Below, piece after piece: positions 52,568-62,912 of a stretch of 64,000 nt of DNA; position 1 is the first letter of the stretch; each line of letters begins with the position of its first letter. Location: positions 1,922,001 to 1,986,000 of the forward strand of contig NZ_JAFBCB010000001.1 of NCBI RefSeq assembly GCF_016907455.1, written 5' to 3'. This stretch comes from Brachybacterium muris. Lineage in GTDB: Bacteria; Actinomycetota; Actinomycetes; Actinomycetales; Dermabacteraceae. A program made the translations under genes and the position numbers. The notes beneath the pieces were generated by a model. It saw only the letters and a list, made by a program, of their open reading frames with translations. It ran no database searches and was not told the DNA's origin.

Positions 52568-54175
52568 TCAGTACGCGATGTCGACGGTGTGGATGGCGCG
52601 GGCACCGATGGCCTCGCCGATCCGCTCGGCGAGCTCGCGCGGGGCGGACTGGTCGAGGTTGAGGATCACCAGGGCCTCGGCGCCGGGTCCGTCCCCGGCG
52701 CGGGACACCTGCATGCCGGCGATGTTGACGCCGGCCTCGCCCAGCAGGGCACCGTACTGGCCGATCTGGCCGGGGCGGTCCTCGTAGCGGATCATCATCA
52801 GGTGGTCGCTGAGTGTCACGTCCAGGGGGTGCCCGGCCACCTCGATCAGCTTGTGGATCTGGTCCACTCCGCTGAGGGTGCCGGAGACGGAGACCACCTC
52901 GCCGTCACGGAGGGTGCCGCGCACCTGGATCACGTTGCGGAAGCGCTCGGTGCCCTCGTGGGTCTCGAGGTTCACGGTGATCCCGCGCTCCTCGGCGAGG
53001 ACGGGGGCGTTGACATAGCTGACCTGCTCGGTGACGACGCTGCGGAACACACCGCGCAGCACCGACAGCTTCAGCGCGGTGACGTCGCGGGAGGCGATCT
53101 CGCCGCGGATCACGATGTCCAGCAGCTCGGGAGCCTCCCCCGCCATCACGGTGAACAGCTGGCCCAGGCGGTCGGCGAGGGCCACCCCCGGGCGCACCAG
53201 GTCGTCGATGGCTCCCCCGGCCACGTTGACGGCGTCGGGGACCAGCTCCCCGGCCAGGGCCAAGCGCACGGACTGGGCCACGGCGATGCCGGCCTTCTCC
53301 TGCGCCTCGGCGGTGGAGGCACCCAGGTGCGGGGTCAGGGTGACGTTGTCGAGCTCCAGCAGCTTCGCGGCGCTCGGGGAGGCCGAGGGCGGCTCCGAGG
53401 AGTACACGTCCAGCGCGGCGCCGGCGATCCGCCCACTGGTGAGAGCCTCCACCAGGGCGTGCTCGTCGATGAGACCACCGCGGGCGGCGTTGACCACGTG
53501 CAGGGTGGGCTTGGCCATCGCCAGCTGCTCGGCGCCGATCAGACCCGTGGTCTCCGGGGTCTTGGGCATGTGCACGGTGACCACGTCGGATTCGCGCATC
53601 AGCTCGTCGAGCTCGACCACCCGCGCGCCCAGCTCGGCGGCGCGGGTGTGGTTGACGTACGGGTCGTAGGCCAGCAGGTGCACGCCGAAGGGGGCCAGGC
53701 GCTCGGCGACCAGCTGACCGATGCGGCCGAAGCCCACCACACCCACGGTCTTGCCCAGCAGCTCGGTGCCCGTGAGGGCCTTGCGCTCCCACTTGCCCTG
53801 CTTCATCGAGGCGTCGGCGCGGCCAAGGTTGCGCAGGGAGGCCAGGATCAGCGTCACCGCGAGCTCGGCGGCCGAGACGATGTTGGAGGTGGGGGCGTTG
53901 ATCACCATCACCCCGGCGGCGGTCGCGGCGGGGACGTCGACGTTGTCCAGGCCCACGCCGGCGCGGGCGACGACGCGCAGCTTCGGGGCCGCGGCGTACA
54001 CCTCCGCGTCGACCAGGGTGGCGGAGCGGACCAGCAGGGCATCGGCCTCCGCCACCGCGGCGAGCAGCGCGGGACGGTCGGTGCCGTCCACGCTGCGGAC
54101 CTCGACGTCGGGGCCCAGGACCTCGACGGTGGCGGGCGACAGCTCCTCAGCGATGAGCACGACAGGACGCGTCAC
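52568..54175 (-). CDS. serA: D-3-phosphoglycerate dehydrogenase
   Basis: A 535-residue enzyme, the long actinobacterial form: substrate and Rossmann domains (residues 1-315), an intervening ASB domain and a C-terminal ACT domain starting near [20 protein letters not shown]. The NAD motif is [16 protein letters not shown] and the catalytic His is in [13 protein letters not shown] region partners. It oxidises 3-phosphoglycerate in the first step of serine synthesis, usually inhibited by serine through the ACT domain. GTG 54175 is set by GGAGGAG. It heads the serA-leuB-ilvE-cimA run. Confidence 0.96.
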   Translation of the reverse strand: MTRPVVLIAEELSPATVEVLGPDVEVRSVDGTDRPALLAAVAEADALLVRSATLVDAEVYAAAPKLRVVARAGVGLDNVDVPAATAAGVMVINAPTSNIVSAAELAVTLILASLRNLGRADASMKQGKWERKALTGTELLGKTVGVVGFGRIGQLVAERLAPFGVHLLAYDPYVNHTRAAELGARVVELDELMRESDVVTVHMPKTPETTGLIGAEQLAMAKPTLHVVNAARGGLIDEHALVEALTSGRIAGAALDVYSSEPPSASPSAAKLLELDNVTLTPHLGASTAEAQEKAGIAVAQSVRLALAGELVPDAVNVAGGAIDDLVRPGVALADRLGQLFTVMAGEAPELLDIVIRGEIASRDVTALKLSVLRGVFRSVVTEQVSYVNAPVLAEERGITVNLETHEGTERFRNVIQVRGTLRDGEVVSVSGTLSGVDQIHKLIEVAGHPLDVTLSDHLMMIRYEDRPGQIGQYGALLGEAGVNIAGMQVSRAGDGPGAEALVILNLDQSAPRELAERIGEAIGARAIHTVDIAY

Positions 54176-54477
54176 GGAATCTCCTCCGGTACGGATGGGG
54201 GTCGTCGCTCACGCCCTCGGGTGCGACGGGTTTCAGGGGACAGCGTAGTCCGGTGTCCGCCATGCGGGAACGCGGGTCAGAATGCGAGATCAGCGGCCGG
54301 TGAGTCCACTCGTGCTGCGCCGACAGCCTGATCAATCGCTGGCTGCGGAGCTGTCGGCGACGGGACAGGGCTCCCCCGCTTCCGCTTCGATCGCCGAAGC
54401 AGCAGACCTCTCATCACTGCGAGGCATTCTGCTCACCGGGTCGAGGCGAACTGCAGCGCGCCGAGGAGTCGCTCCGC
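54176..54477. promoter_or_regulatory. Intergenic region upstream of serA
   Basis: About 300 bases without a gene, between the lipoprotein stop and serA start. It should hold the serA promoter: a TACGCT on the minus strand about 70 bases before the start is a possible -10 box, without a clear -35 partner. I see no leader peptide, riboswitch-like fold or terminator. Confidence 0.35.
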
Positions 54478-55808
54478 TCACCCCTCCACGCGAATCCCCG
54501 CCAGCACCTGGTGGGCGAGGACGGGCGCCTCCTCGGCGGAGACCCCGTTGACCTGCACGCGATACTCCTCCTCCCCCACGTGCACGCGTACGGCGACGAC
54601 CATCCCGTCCTCGCCACCCCGGCTGACCGCGGCGGTGACCAGGTCCGCACCGCCGATCTCCGCCCGCGCGGCGTAGAGCACGGCGTCGAGCAGGTAGGGG
54701 CTCGGGACCGGCAGGCGGAACAGGGTGATCCCGCCCTTGCGAGTGCCATTCTCGTCGACGCTGGAGATGCCGAGCTCTACCTCCTCGAGCTCACCCGACG
54801 TCGGAGGGATCGCGGCGGTGAGGCGGCCGAAGGAGATCTCCTGCCAGTCCTCGGGCACCTCGGTCGGCTCGACCAGTGGCAGCTCCTCCGCGTCGGAGAT
54901 CGCGAGCGTGGGCACCGTGGCGACGACGTAGGTCATCAGCGCGTTCATCCGGCCGTCCTCGACGCCGAGATAGAAGGCGACCTCGCGCCGCAGGAACCCG
55001 TCCTCTCCCTCGCGCACGATCGGCACCACGCCGCGCACGAACGCGACCAGAGCGGCGCCCGCGCCGGGGAACGTGGTGCCCTCCGGCACCCGTGCGAGGA
55101 GGCTGGAGGTGTCCAGCACGCTCATCCGAGGACCATCCTCGGGATAGGGCGCCGGTTCGAGGTCGAACATCTCCGGCACGCCCACCTCGGGCGTCGGCGC
55201 CCCGCTGATGGGGACTTGCTCGAACAGCGGGTCGAAGGCCGAGGGGTTGAAGCCCTCGAGCCCGAACGCCTTCACGAGGACGGGCCCGATCTCACCGCTG
55301 CGGGAGTTGTCGGCCTCGAGCAGCAGAGGGGTGTCGGCGACCTCGACGACCGTCTGGAGCAGCACGTCACGCAGGGCGCTGCGCGCCTCGGAATCCCCAC
55401 CGAGTGCCGCCGCGGCCTCGGCGTCGAACTCGAGCGGCTCGGCGGTGAGCAGGGGCGAGTCATCCGGGAAGCCGGGAGAGGCCCAGGTCCCGAAGCGGTC
55501 CTCTCGCTCGAGCGGCCCTGGCTCGATCCTCGTGCGCTCGTCCGCCGCGGCGGTGTCGATCTCCACGAGCCGCAGATCCTCCGCCGCCGCCCAGTCGTCG
55601 AAGGTGGTGCCAGGCTCCGGGGCGGGCTCCGAGGAGGCGCCTCCCCCGTCGCTTCCGGCACCCGGCGCCGGGTCCGTCCCTCCGGCCGGCTCCTCGTCCC
55701 CGCCCGGAAGCAGGGAGCATGCCCCCGCCGTCGTCATCACGCCCAGGGTCCCCAGCCCGGTCAGCGCCGTGCGTCGGTGGTCGTGCGGGTGGTCGCGTCC
55801 TTGCTCAT
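54478..55808 (-). CDS. Putative lipoprotein, function unknown (possible frameshift in the signal peptide)
   Basis: The main frame ends at 54478 and covers about 420 residues without a match I can name. Near its N-terminus RRTALTGLGTLGVMTTAGAC looks like a twin-arginine lipoprotein signal with Cys as acyl site, followed by an Asp/Glu/Gly/Pro-rich linker (GGDEEPAGGTDPAPGAG) and an acidic, secreted-type domain. The best start, ATG 55808 after GGGGGATCCAGGG, reads MSKDATTRTTTDARR and then stops, in another frame; a one-base shift there would join it to RTALTGLG. Either a sequence error or a real lesion, or translation starts elsewhere in the long frame (open to 55896). Confidence 0.6.
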
Positions 55809-55884
55809 CCCTGGATCCCCCTGCTCGGCACGTCGGCCGAGCTGTCGTGTGTGTGTTCAGAACATCATGATGCACGAAAGACCG

Positions 55885-55915
55885 CGGCGGGAGCACCTCG
55901 AGGGTGCTCCCGCCG
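55885..55915 (-). terminator. Terminator of ilvC
   Basis: A 13-bp perfect stem (CGGCGGGAGCACC) with a short loop begins about 20 bp after the ilvC stop and is followed on the minus strand by CGGTCTTTCG. Confidence 0.75.
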
Positions 55916-55935
55916 TCGCGTGGGGATCGGGTGGG

Positions 55936-57072
<1,137 letters not shown>

Positions 57073-57107
57073 TCAGATGATGGAACGCGATAGGTGGGGA
57101 GGCGGGC

Positions 57108-57644
57108 TCAGCCCAGCAGGTTCTTGTCGGTGAGAGCGCGGCCGCCGCGTCCGATGGCCACTTCGCCGGACTTCACGATCTCGCGGATCCCGAAGGGCTC
57201 CAGCATGCTCAGCAGCGCGGTGAGCTTGTCCTGGGTGCCGGTGGCCTCGATGGTCACCGCGTCGGCGGCGGCGTCCACCACCTTCGCGCGGAACATCTGC
57301 ACGATCTCCAGCACCGAGGTGCGGGTGGTGTTGTCGGCGGAGACCTTGACCAGCACCAGTTCGCGCTGCACTGTCTGCCGGGGCTCCAGCTGCACGATCT
57401 TCAGCACGTTGACCAGCTTGTTGAGCTGCTTGGTGATCTGCTCCAGAGGGTGCTGGGCGACGTCCACCACCACGGTGATGCGGGAGATCTCCGGGTGCTC
57501 GGTGGGGCCCACCGCGAGCGAGGCGATGTTGTAGCCGCGACGGGCGAACAGGGCGGCGACGCGGGTCAGCACACCGGGCTTGTTCTCCACCAGGACCGAG
57601 AGGGTCTGGGTGTCGGCGGGCATGACGGATTCGGTGGCGTTCAT
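57108..57644 (-). CDS. ilvN: Acetolactate synthase small (regulatory) subunit
   Basis: A 178-residue protein from ATG 57644. It has an N-terminal ACT domain (TLSVLVENKPGVLTRVAALF, RRGYNIASLAVGPTEHPEIS, TVVVDVAQHPLEQI) and the C-terminal small-subunit domain (RELVLVKVSADNTTRTSVLE, PFGIREIVKSGEVAIGRG). It binds valine and gives feedback inhibition of IlvB. It starts two bases after the ilvB stop; a start at 57665 overlapping ilvB is possible. Confidence 0.95.
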   Translation of the reverse strand: MNATESVMPADTQTLSVLVENKPGVLTRVAALFARRGYNIASLAVGPTEHPEISRITVVVDVAQHPLEQITKQLNKLVNVLKIVQLEPRQTVQRELVLVKVSADNTTRTSVLEIVQMFRAKVVDAAADAVTIEATGTQDKLTALLSMLEPFGIREIVKSGEVAIGRGGRALTDKNLLG

Positions 57645-57646
57645 TC

Positions 57647-59404
57647 TCAGATGTCCCTCTCCCACTCGGGGCTCATGCCCTGCGCGATCTGGATCTCGTC
57701 GTTGGAGACGCCGGCGGGGACCATGGGCCAGACCATGGCGTCGGCGCTGACCTGGAAGTCCACCACCACCGGGCGGTCGTTGATCTCCATGGCCTGCTCG
57801 ATGGTGGCGTCGATGTCCTCATCCCTCTCGCAGCGCAGACCGGCCGCGCCGTAGGCGTCGGCGAGCTTGACGAAGTCGGGGATGCGGCGGGTGCCGTGCC
57901 CGGTGTTGAGATCGGTGTGGGAGTACCGCTTGTCGTAGAAGAGGTTCTGCCACTGCCGCACCATGCCCAGCGAGCTGTTGTTGATCACCGCGACCTTGAT
58001 CGGGATGTCGTTGATGACGCAGGTGGCCAGCTCCTGATTGGTCATCTGGAAGCAGCCGTCGCCGTCGATCGCCCACACGGTGGTGTCCGGCCGGCCCACC
58101 TTGGCGCCCATCGCGGCGGGCACCGAGTAGCCCATGGTGCCCAGGCCCCCGGAGTTGATCCAGGAGTTGGGCTTCTCGTAGCGAATGAACTGGCTGGACC
58201 ACATCTGGTGCTGGCCCACGCCCGCCACGTAGATCGAGTCCGGTCCGGAGATCTCGCCGATCCGGGAGATCACCTTCTGCGGGGCGGTGTAACCGTCGGC
58301 GGTGGCGGTCCATCCCAGCGGGTAGGTGTCACGCAGCATCGACAGGGTGCTCCACCAGGACTCGTAGTCACGGGTGTCGTCGGCGGCGATGCGCTCACGC
58401 AGCTCTGCTGTCAGCGCGGTGGCCACCTCGGCGGCCTGGCCCACGATCGGGACGTCGGCGGTGCGGTTCTTGGAGATCTCCGCAGGGTCGATATCGGCAT
58501 GGACGATCGTCGCGTTCGGCGCGAAGGAGTCCAGGCGACCGGTCACGCGGTCGTCGAAGCGCGCACCGATGGCCACGATCAGATCCGCCCGCTGCAGCGC
58601 GGAGACCGCCGCGACGGTGCCGTGCATGCCGGGCATGCCCAGGTGGCTGGGATGCGAGTCCGGCAGGGCGCCGCGGCCCATGAGGGTGGTGACGAACGGT
58701 GCGCCGCTGGTGTCGATCAGCTCGGTGACCCGCTGGGAGGCGCGGCCACGGATCACGCCGCCGCCCAGCAGGAACACGGGGCGACGCGCCTGCATCAGCA
58801 ACGAGGCCGCCTCCCTGATCTGCTTGGTGTGGGGGCGGGGCTGCGGCCGGTAGCCGGGCAGGTCCAGGGTCTCGGGCCACACGAACTCGGCGGTGGCCTG
58901 CTGGGCGTCCTTGGTGACGTCCACCAGCACCACGCCGGGGCGGCCGGTGGAGGCGATGTGGAATGCCTGCTTGATCACCTTGGGGATCTCGGCCGCGTCC
59001 TTGACCAGGAAGTTGTGCTTGGTCACCGGCATCGTCATGCCCACGATGTCCGCCTCCTGGAAGGCGTCCGTACCGATGAAGGAGGAGCCCACCTGGCCGG
59101 TGATCGCCACCATCGGGATGGAGTCCATCTGGGCATCGGCGATGGGGGTGATGAGGTTGGTGGCACCGGGTCCGGAGGTTGCCAGGCACACGCCCACCTT
59201 GCCGGTGGCGTGGGCATAGCCGCTGGCAGCGTGGCCGGCGCCCTGCTCGTGACGCACCAGCACGTGGCGCAGCTTCTTCGCGTCCATCAGCGGGTCGTAG
59301 GTGGGCAGGATGGCGCCGCCGGGAAGGCCGAAGACGACCTCGGCCCCGGCATGCTCGAGGGACTGGACCAGCGCCTGGGCGCCGGTGAGGTGCTGAGGTG
59401 TCAT
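57647..59404 (-). CDS. ilvB: Acetolactate synthase large (catalytic) subunit
   Basis: A 585-residue ThDP-dependent enzyme making acetolactate or acetohydroxybutyrate. Landmarks are [38 protein letters not shown] (the catalytic Glu region), [20 protein letters not shown], and the ThDP/Mg motif [19 protein letters not shown], with the closing [18 protein letters not shown]. The start ATG 59404 follows GAAGGAG. Upstream lie a branched-chain-residue leader peptide and an attenuator, so expression is probably tuned by Ile/Leu/Val-tRNA charging. Confidence 0.97.
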   Translation of the reverse strand: MTPQHLTGAQALVQSLEHAGAEVVFGLPGGAILPTYDPLMDAKKLRHVLVRHEQGAGHAASGYAHATGKVGVCLATSGPGATNLITPIADAQMDSIPMVAITGQVGSSFIGTDAFQEADIVGMTMPVTKHNFLVKDAAEIPKVIKQAFHIASTGRPGVVLVDVTKDAQQATAEFVWPETLDLPGYRPQPRPHTKQIREAASLLMQARRPVFLLGGGVIRGRASQRVTELIDTSGAPFVTTLMGRGALPDSHPSHLGMPGMHGTVAAVSALQRADLIVAIGARFDDRVTGRLDSFAPNATIVHADIDPAEISKNRTADVPIVGQAAEVATALTAELRERIAADDTRDYESWWSTLSMLRDTYPLGWTATADGYTAPQKVISRIGEISGPDSIYVAGVGQHQMWSSQFIRYEKPNSWINSGGLGTMGYSVPAAMGAKVGRPDTTVWAIDGDGCFQMTNQELATCVINDIPIKVAVINNSSLGMVRQWQNLFYDKRYSHTDLNTGHGTRRIPDFVKLADAYGAAGLRCERDEDIDATIEQAMEINDRPVVVDFQVSADAMVWPMVPAGVSNDEIQIAQGMSPEWERDI

Positions 59405-59467
59405 CGGTACTCCTTCGTCGACATGGTGGACAGGTTTCATGCGACCGAACAGGTGGTGCGGGTAATG

Positions 59468-59499
59468 AAAAAGCCCCTCAGCCTGAGGCTCTGAGGGGC
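59468..59499 (-). terminator. ilvBN transcription attenuator
   Basis: On the minus strand GCCCCTCAG and CTGAGGGGC form a 9-bp stem, extended inside by AGCCTCAGG pairing, followed by TTTTTC. It lies between the leader peptide and ilvB, the standard position of an amino acid biosynthesis attenuator. The G/C stem with a U-run is the best intrinsic terminator in the window apart from that of rpmB. Confidence 0.88.
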
Positions 59500-59528
59500 G
59501 CGGGACGTCTCGTGGGGACGAACGGGCG

Positions 59529-59567
59529 TCAGCCGCGCTCGGTGATTACGAGAAGAATCATGTGCAT
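59529..59567 (-). CDS. ilvL: ilvBN leader peptide
   Basis: Twelve codons read [12 protein letters not shown] then TGA. Five consecutive branched-chain codons (ATT CTT CTC GTA ATC) form the regulatory core. The stop lies about 30 bases before the attenuator stem. By analogy with known ilv leaders, ribosome stalling at these codons when Ile, Leu or Val tRNAs are uncharged would favour an antiterminator fold. The start has no strong ribosome binding site (GGTGACC is closest). Confidence 0.85.
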   Translation of the reverse strand: MHMILLVITERG

Positions 59568-59782
59568 GCGGTCACCATAGCCCCCGTGGTGCCACCACCC
59601 GGACAGGGTGTCCACGATACGGACCCTTATGTCGTACGTCCCGGCCCCACCAGGTTCATCCCCACCAGGTACTTACCAGACCCCGGCCCGCCGCGCGACG
59701 GTCGGAAAGTCCCGCCCGATGCTCCCGGCTCCCCTATTCTGGTCGCAAGCAGTCCCCTCGCAGAGAGTCGCGTGAACCACTG

Positions 59783-62470
59783 ATGACCGCTCCCGGACAC
59801 TCCCCCCTGACCACCGTCGAGGACAACGACACGACCCCACCGCTGGAGGGCGAGCACATCGTCGTCGTGGGCGGCGGCATGACCGGCCACCGCTTCGTCT
59901 CCCGCCTGCGCGCCCAGGACCCCGAGGGGACCTGGACCCTCACCATGATCGGTGAGGAGCCCCAGCAGCCGTACGACCGCGTGCACCTGTCGAACTGGTT
60001 CTCCAGCCGCAACGCGGACCTGCTCACCCTGGACCCCACGGTCTGGGACGATCCCCGCATCACCCTGGTCACCGGCGACGCCGTGACCGCCCTGGACCGC
60101 GATGCGCAGACGGTCACCACCGCCAGCGGCACCGTGCACGCCTACGACCGCCTGGTGCTGGCCACCGGCTCCTGGGCATGGTCGCCCCGCGCCGAGGGCA
60201 ACGACCTCCCGGGCACCTTCTCCTACCGCACCATCGATGACGTCGAGAAGATGGCCGAGTGGGTCACCCTGCGCTCGCAGAAGGTGGGCCGTCCACTGCG
60301 CGGCGTGGTCGTCGGAGGTGGCGTGCTCGGCCTGGAGGCAGCTGCCGCCCTGAAGAACATGGAGGTGGACACCACCGTCGTCGAGTTCGCGGACCGCCTG
60401 ATGGCCGTCCAGCTGGATCAGGGCGGCGGCGAGATGCTGCGCCTGCTGATCGAGGATCTCGGCATCGGCGTGCGCACCGGCGTGGGAGCGGCCCGCTTCT
60501 CCCCCGCCGCCGATGGCGCCATGGGCACTGCCCACCTCACCGACGACTCCGAGCTGCCCGCCGACATCGTGGTGTTCTCGACCGGCATCCGCCCCCGCGA
60601 CAAGGTGGCCCGCGAGGCGGGCCTGGCGATCGGTGAGCGCGGCGGCGTGGTGGTGGGTGACTCCTGCCAGACCTCCGACGATGCCATCTGGGCCGTGGGC
60701 GAGTGCGCCTCCTTCAACGGCGTGTGCGCGGGCCTGGTGGCCCCCGGCAACGACATGGCCGATGTGGTGGTGGACCGCTTCCTCGGGGGCAAGCGCACCC
60801 ATGAGCGCGGGGTTGAGGGCACCAAGCTCAAGGGCGTCGGCGTGGAGGCCGCGGCCTTCGGCGACGTCAACGGGATCACCCCCGGAGCACTGGACGTCAC
60901 ATTCATCGACCCCTTCCACCGCCAGTACCGCAAGCTGGTGATGAGCGATGACGCCAAGACCCTGCTGGGCGGCGTGTTCATCGGCGACATCGAGCTTTAC
61001 TCCTCGCTGCGCCCGCTGGTGGGCCGCGAACTGGGCGCCGATCCCTCAGCGCTGATCGCACCGGCCGGTGCGGGCGCGATGCCCGACACCGAACTGCCCG
61101 ATGATGCCGTGGTGTGCTCCTGCAACAACGTTGCGGCGGGCACCATCCGCACCGCGGTCAACGAGCAGGGCTGCCACACCATCGGCCAGATCAAGGAGTG
61201 CACCAAGGCCGGCACCGTGTGCGGCTCCTGCGTTCCGCTGCTGACCAAGATCCTGAACAAGGAGCTGGAGAAGTCCGGCATCACCGTCTCCAAGGGCCTG
61301 TGCGAGCACTTCGCCCACTCCCGCGCGGAGCTGTTCAAGCTGGTGGAGGAGGGCGGCCAGCAGACCTTCAGCGAGGTGGTCGCCGCCTTCGGTACCGGCC
61401 GCGGCTGCGCTGCCTGTCGCCCCGTGGTGGCCTCGATCCTGTCCACGCTGGGCGCGATCACCGGCAAGCGCCACAACCCGGTGGGACGCCAGCTGGGCTC
61501 CCTGCAGGACACCAACGACTTCGTGATGGCCAACATCCAGAAGGACGGCACCTACTCGGTGATCCCGGCGATGCCCGCCGGTGAGGTCACCCCCGAGGGG
61601 CTGATGGTGATCGCGCAGGTCGCCCAGGACTACGGCCTGTACGTGAAGCTCAACGGTGCCCAGCGCATCGGCATGTTCGGCGCCCGCCTGGAGCAGCTGC
61701 CGGAGATCTGGAAGCGCCTGGTCGACGCCGGTTTCCAGTCCGGTCACGCCTACGGCAAGTCCCTGCGCATGGTGAAGGCGTGCCTGGGCACCAACTGGTG
61801 CCGCTTCGGTGTGCAGGACTCCACCACCATGGCCGTGGCGCTCGAGAAGCGCTACCGCGGCCTGCGCTCCCCGCACAAGCTGAAGATCTCCGTCTCCGGC
61901 TGCGCCCGCGAGTGCGCGGAGGCCCAAGCCAAGGACGTGGGCGTCATCGCCACCACCAAGGGCTGGAACCTGTACGTGGGCGGCAACGGCGGAGCCCAGC
62001 CGGCCCACGGCAAGCTGCTGGTGGAGGACCTGGACGACACCAACCTGGTCAAGTGCATCGACCGCTTCCTGATGCTGTACGTGCGTGAGGCCGACAAGCT
62101 GCAGCGCACCGCACGCTGGGTGGAGGAGTTCCCCGGTGGGGTCGACGAGCTGCGTCGCATCATCGTGGACGACTCGCTCGGCATCGGCGAGCAGCTGGAG
62201 GAGTCCATGCAGAAGCACGCCGACTCCTACGTGGACGAGTGGGCCGAGGCCGTGTACGACCCGGAGCGCCGCGCGAAGTTCGTCTCCTTCGTCAACGCGC
62301 CGGACGCCTCGGACCCGAGCCTGAAGTACGTAATCGAGCGCGGTCAGGCCCGCCCGGCGATGGAGGGCGAGACCGACACCTACCCATCGCTGCTGGCGGC
62401 CCGCGAGCACGCCATGGCCACCCCGGGCACCGCCGAGCCCTCCGGCTACGACCCCACCGACAAGAATTGA
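59783..62470 (+). CDS. nirB: Assimilatory nitrite reductase large subunit
   Basis: An 895-residue flavo-siroheme enzyme reducing nitrite to ammonium with NAD(P)H. In order: FAD site HIVVVGGGMTGHRFVSRL (residues 24-41), NAD(P)H site GVVVGGGVLGLEAAAAL, FAD closing block DAIWAVGECASF, and a [2Fe-2S] BFD-like domain with VVCSCNNVAAGTIR and TKAGTVCGSCVPLL. The sulfite/nitrite reductase half carries the siroheme-[4Fe-4S] cysteines in KACLGTNWCRFGVQDS and SVSGCARECAEAQAKD. A TATTCT at 59735-59740 is a likely -10 box. The gene is divergent from ilvBN and followed by nirD and a siroheme synthesis gene. Confidence 0.96.
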   Translation: MTAPGHSPLTTVEDNDTTPPLEGEHIVVVGGGMTGHRFVSRLRAQDPEGTWTLTMIGEEPQQPYDRVHLSNWFSSRNADLLTLDPTVWDDPRITLVTGDAVTALDRDAQTVTTASGTVHAYDRLVLATGSWAWSPRAEGNDLPGTFSYRTIDDVEKMAEWVTLRSQKVGRPLRGVVVGGGVLGLEAAAALKNMEVDTTVVEFADRLMAVQLDQGGGEMLRLLIEDLGIGVRTGVGAARFSPAADGAMGTAHLTDDSELPADIVVFSTGIRPRDKVAREAGLAIGERGGVVVGDSCQTSDDAIWAVGECASFNGVCAGLVAPGNDMADVVVDRFLGGKRTHERGVEGTKLKGVGVEAAAFGDVNGITPGALDVTFIDPFHRQYRKLVMSDDAKTLLGGVFIGDIELYSSLRPLVGRELGADPSALIAPAGAGAMPDTELPDDAVVCSCNNVAAGTIRTAVNEQGCHTIGQIKECTKAGTVCGSCVPLLTKILNKELEKSGITVSKGLCEHFAHSRAELFKLVEEGGQQTFSEVVAAFGTGRGCAACRPVVASILSTLGAITGKRHNPVGRQLGSLQDTNDFVMANIQKDGTYSVIPAMPAGEVTPEGLMVIAQVAQDYGLYVKLNGAQRIGMFGARLEQLPEIWKRLVDAGFQSGHAYGKSLRMVKACLGTNWCRFGVQDSTTMAVALEKRYRGLRSPHKLKISVSGCARECAEAQAKDVGVIATTKGWNLYVGGNGGAQPAHGKLLVEDLDDTNLVKCIDRFLMLYVREADKLQRTARWVEEFPGGVDELRRIIVDDSLGIGEQLEESMQKHADSYVDEWAEAVYDPERRAKFVSFVNAPDASDPSLKYVIERGQARPAMEGETDTYPSLLAAREHAMATPGTAEPSGYDPTDKN

Positions 62471-62483
62471 GGAGTGCGCAGCG

Positions 62484-62912
62484 ATGAACACCGACGCCAC
62501 CGTGGACACCTCGGCCGGCACCGCCGGCGAGATGATCGAGATCTGCTCCGTGGACGCCCTGACCGTGGAGCGCGGCGCCGCCGCACTGCTGCCTGACGGC
62601 ACCCAGATCGGCGTGTTCCTGCTGGAGGACGGCAGCGTGCACGCGATCCAGCAGCTGGATCCGTACTCGGGCACCAACATCCTCTCTCGCGGCCTGGTGG
62701 GCTCCCACCTGGTGCCGGGCGAGGGCGAGGAGGCCGGGACGATCGTTCCCACGATCGCCTCCCCGATGTACAAGCAGGCCTGGAACCTGAGCACCGGCGA
62801 GGTGCTGGACTCCGGTGGTGGCGAGAAGAAGCCGATCTCGGTGTTCGACGCCGAGATCCGGGACGGGAAGGTCTACGTCTCCTCCTCGCCCCGCGCCCTG
62901 CCCGAGGCATGA
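62484..62912 (+). CDS. nirD: Nitrite reductase small subunit
   Basis: A 142-residue Rieske-fold protein that pairs with NirB. Characteristic blocks are GTQIGVFLLEDGSVHAIQQL, DPYSGTNILSRGLVGS, PTIASPMYKQAWNLSTGEVL and a closing ISVFDAEIRDGKVYVSS. As in other NirD proteins, the Cys/His cluster ligands of true Rieske proteins are absent. It starts 13 bp after the nirB stop, with GGAGTG as ribosome binding site, and overlaps the next start by four bases. Confidence 0.95.
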   Translation: MNTDATVDTSAGTAGEMIEICSVDALTVERGAAALLPDGTQIGVFLLEDGSVHAIQQLDPYSGTNILSRGLVGSHLVPGEGEEAGTIVPTIASPMYKQAWNLSTGEVLDSGGGEKKPISVFDAEIRDGKVYVSSSPRALPEA

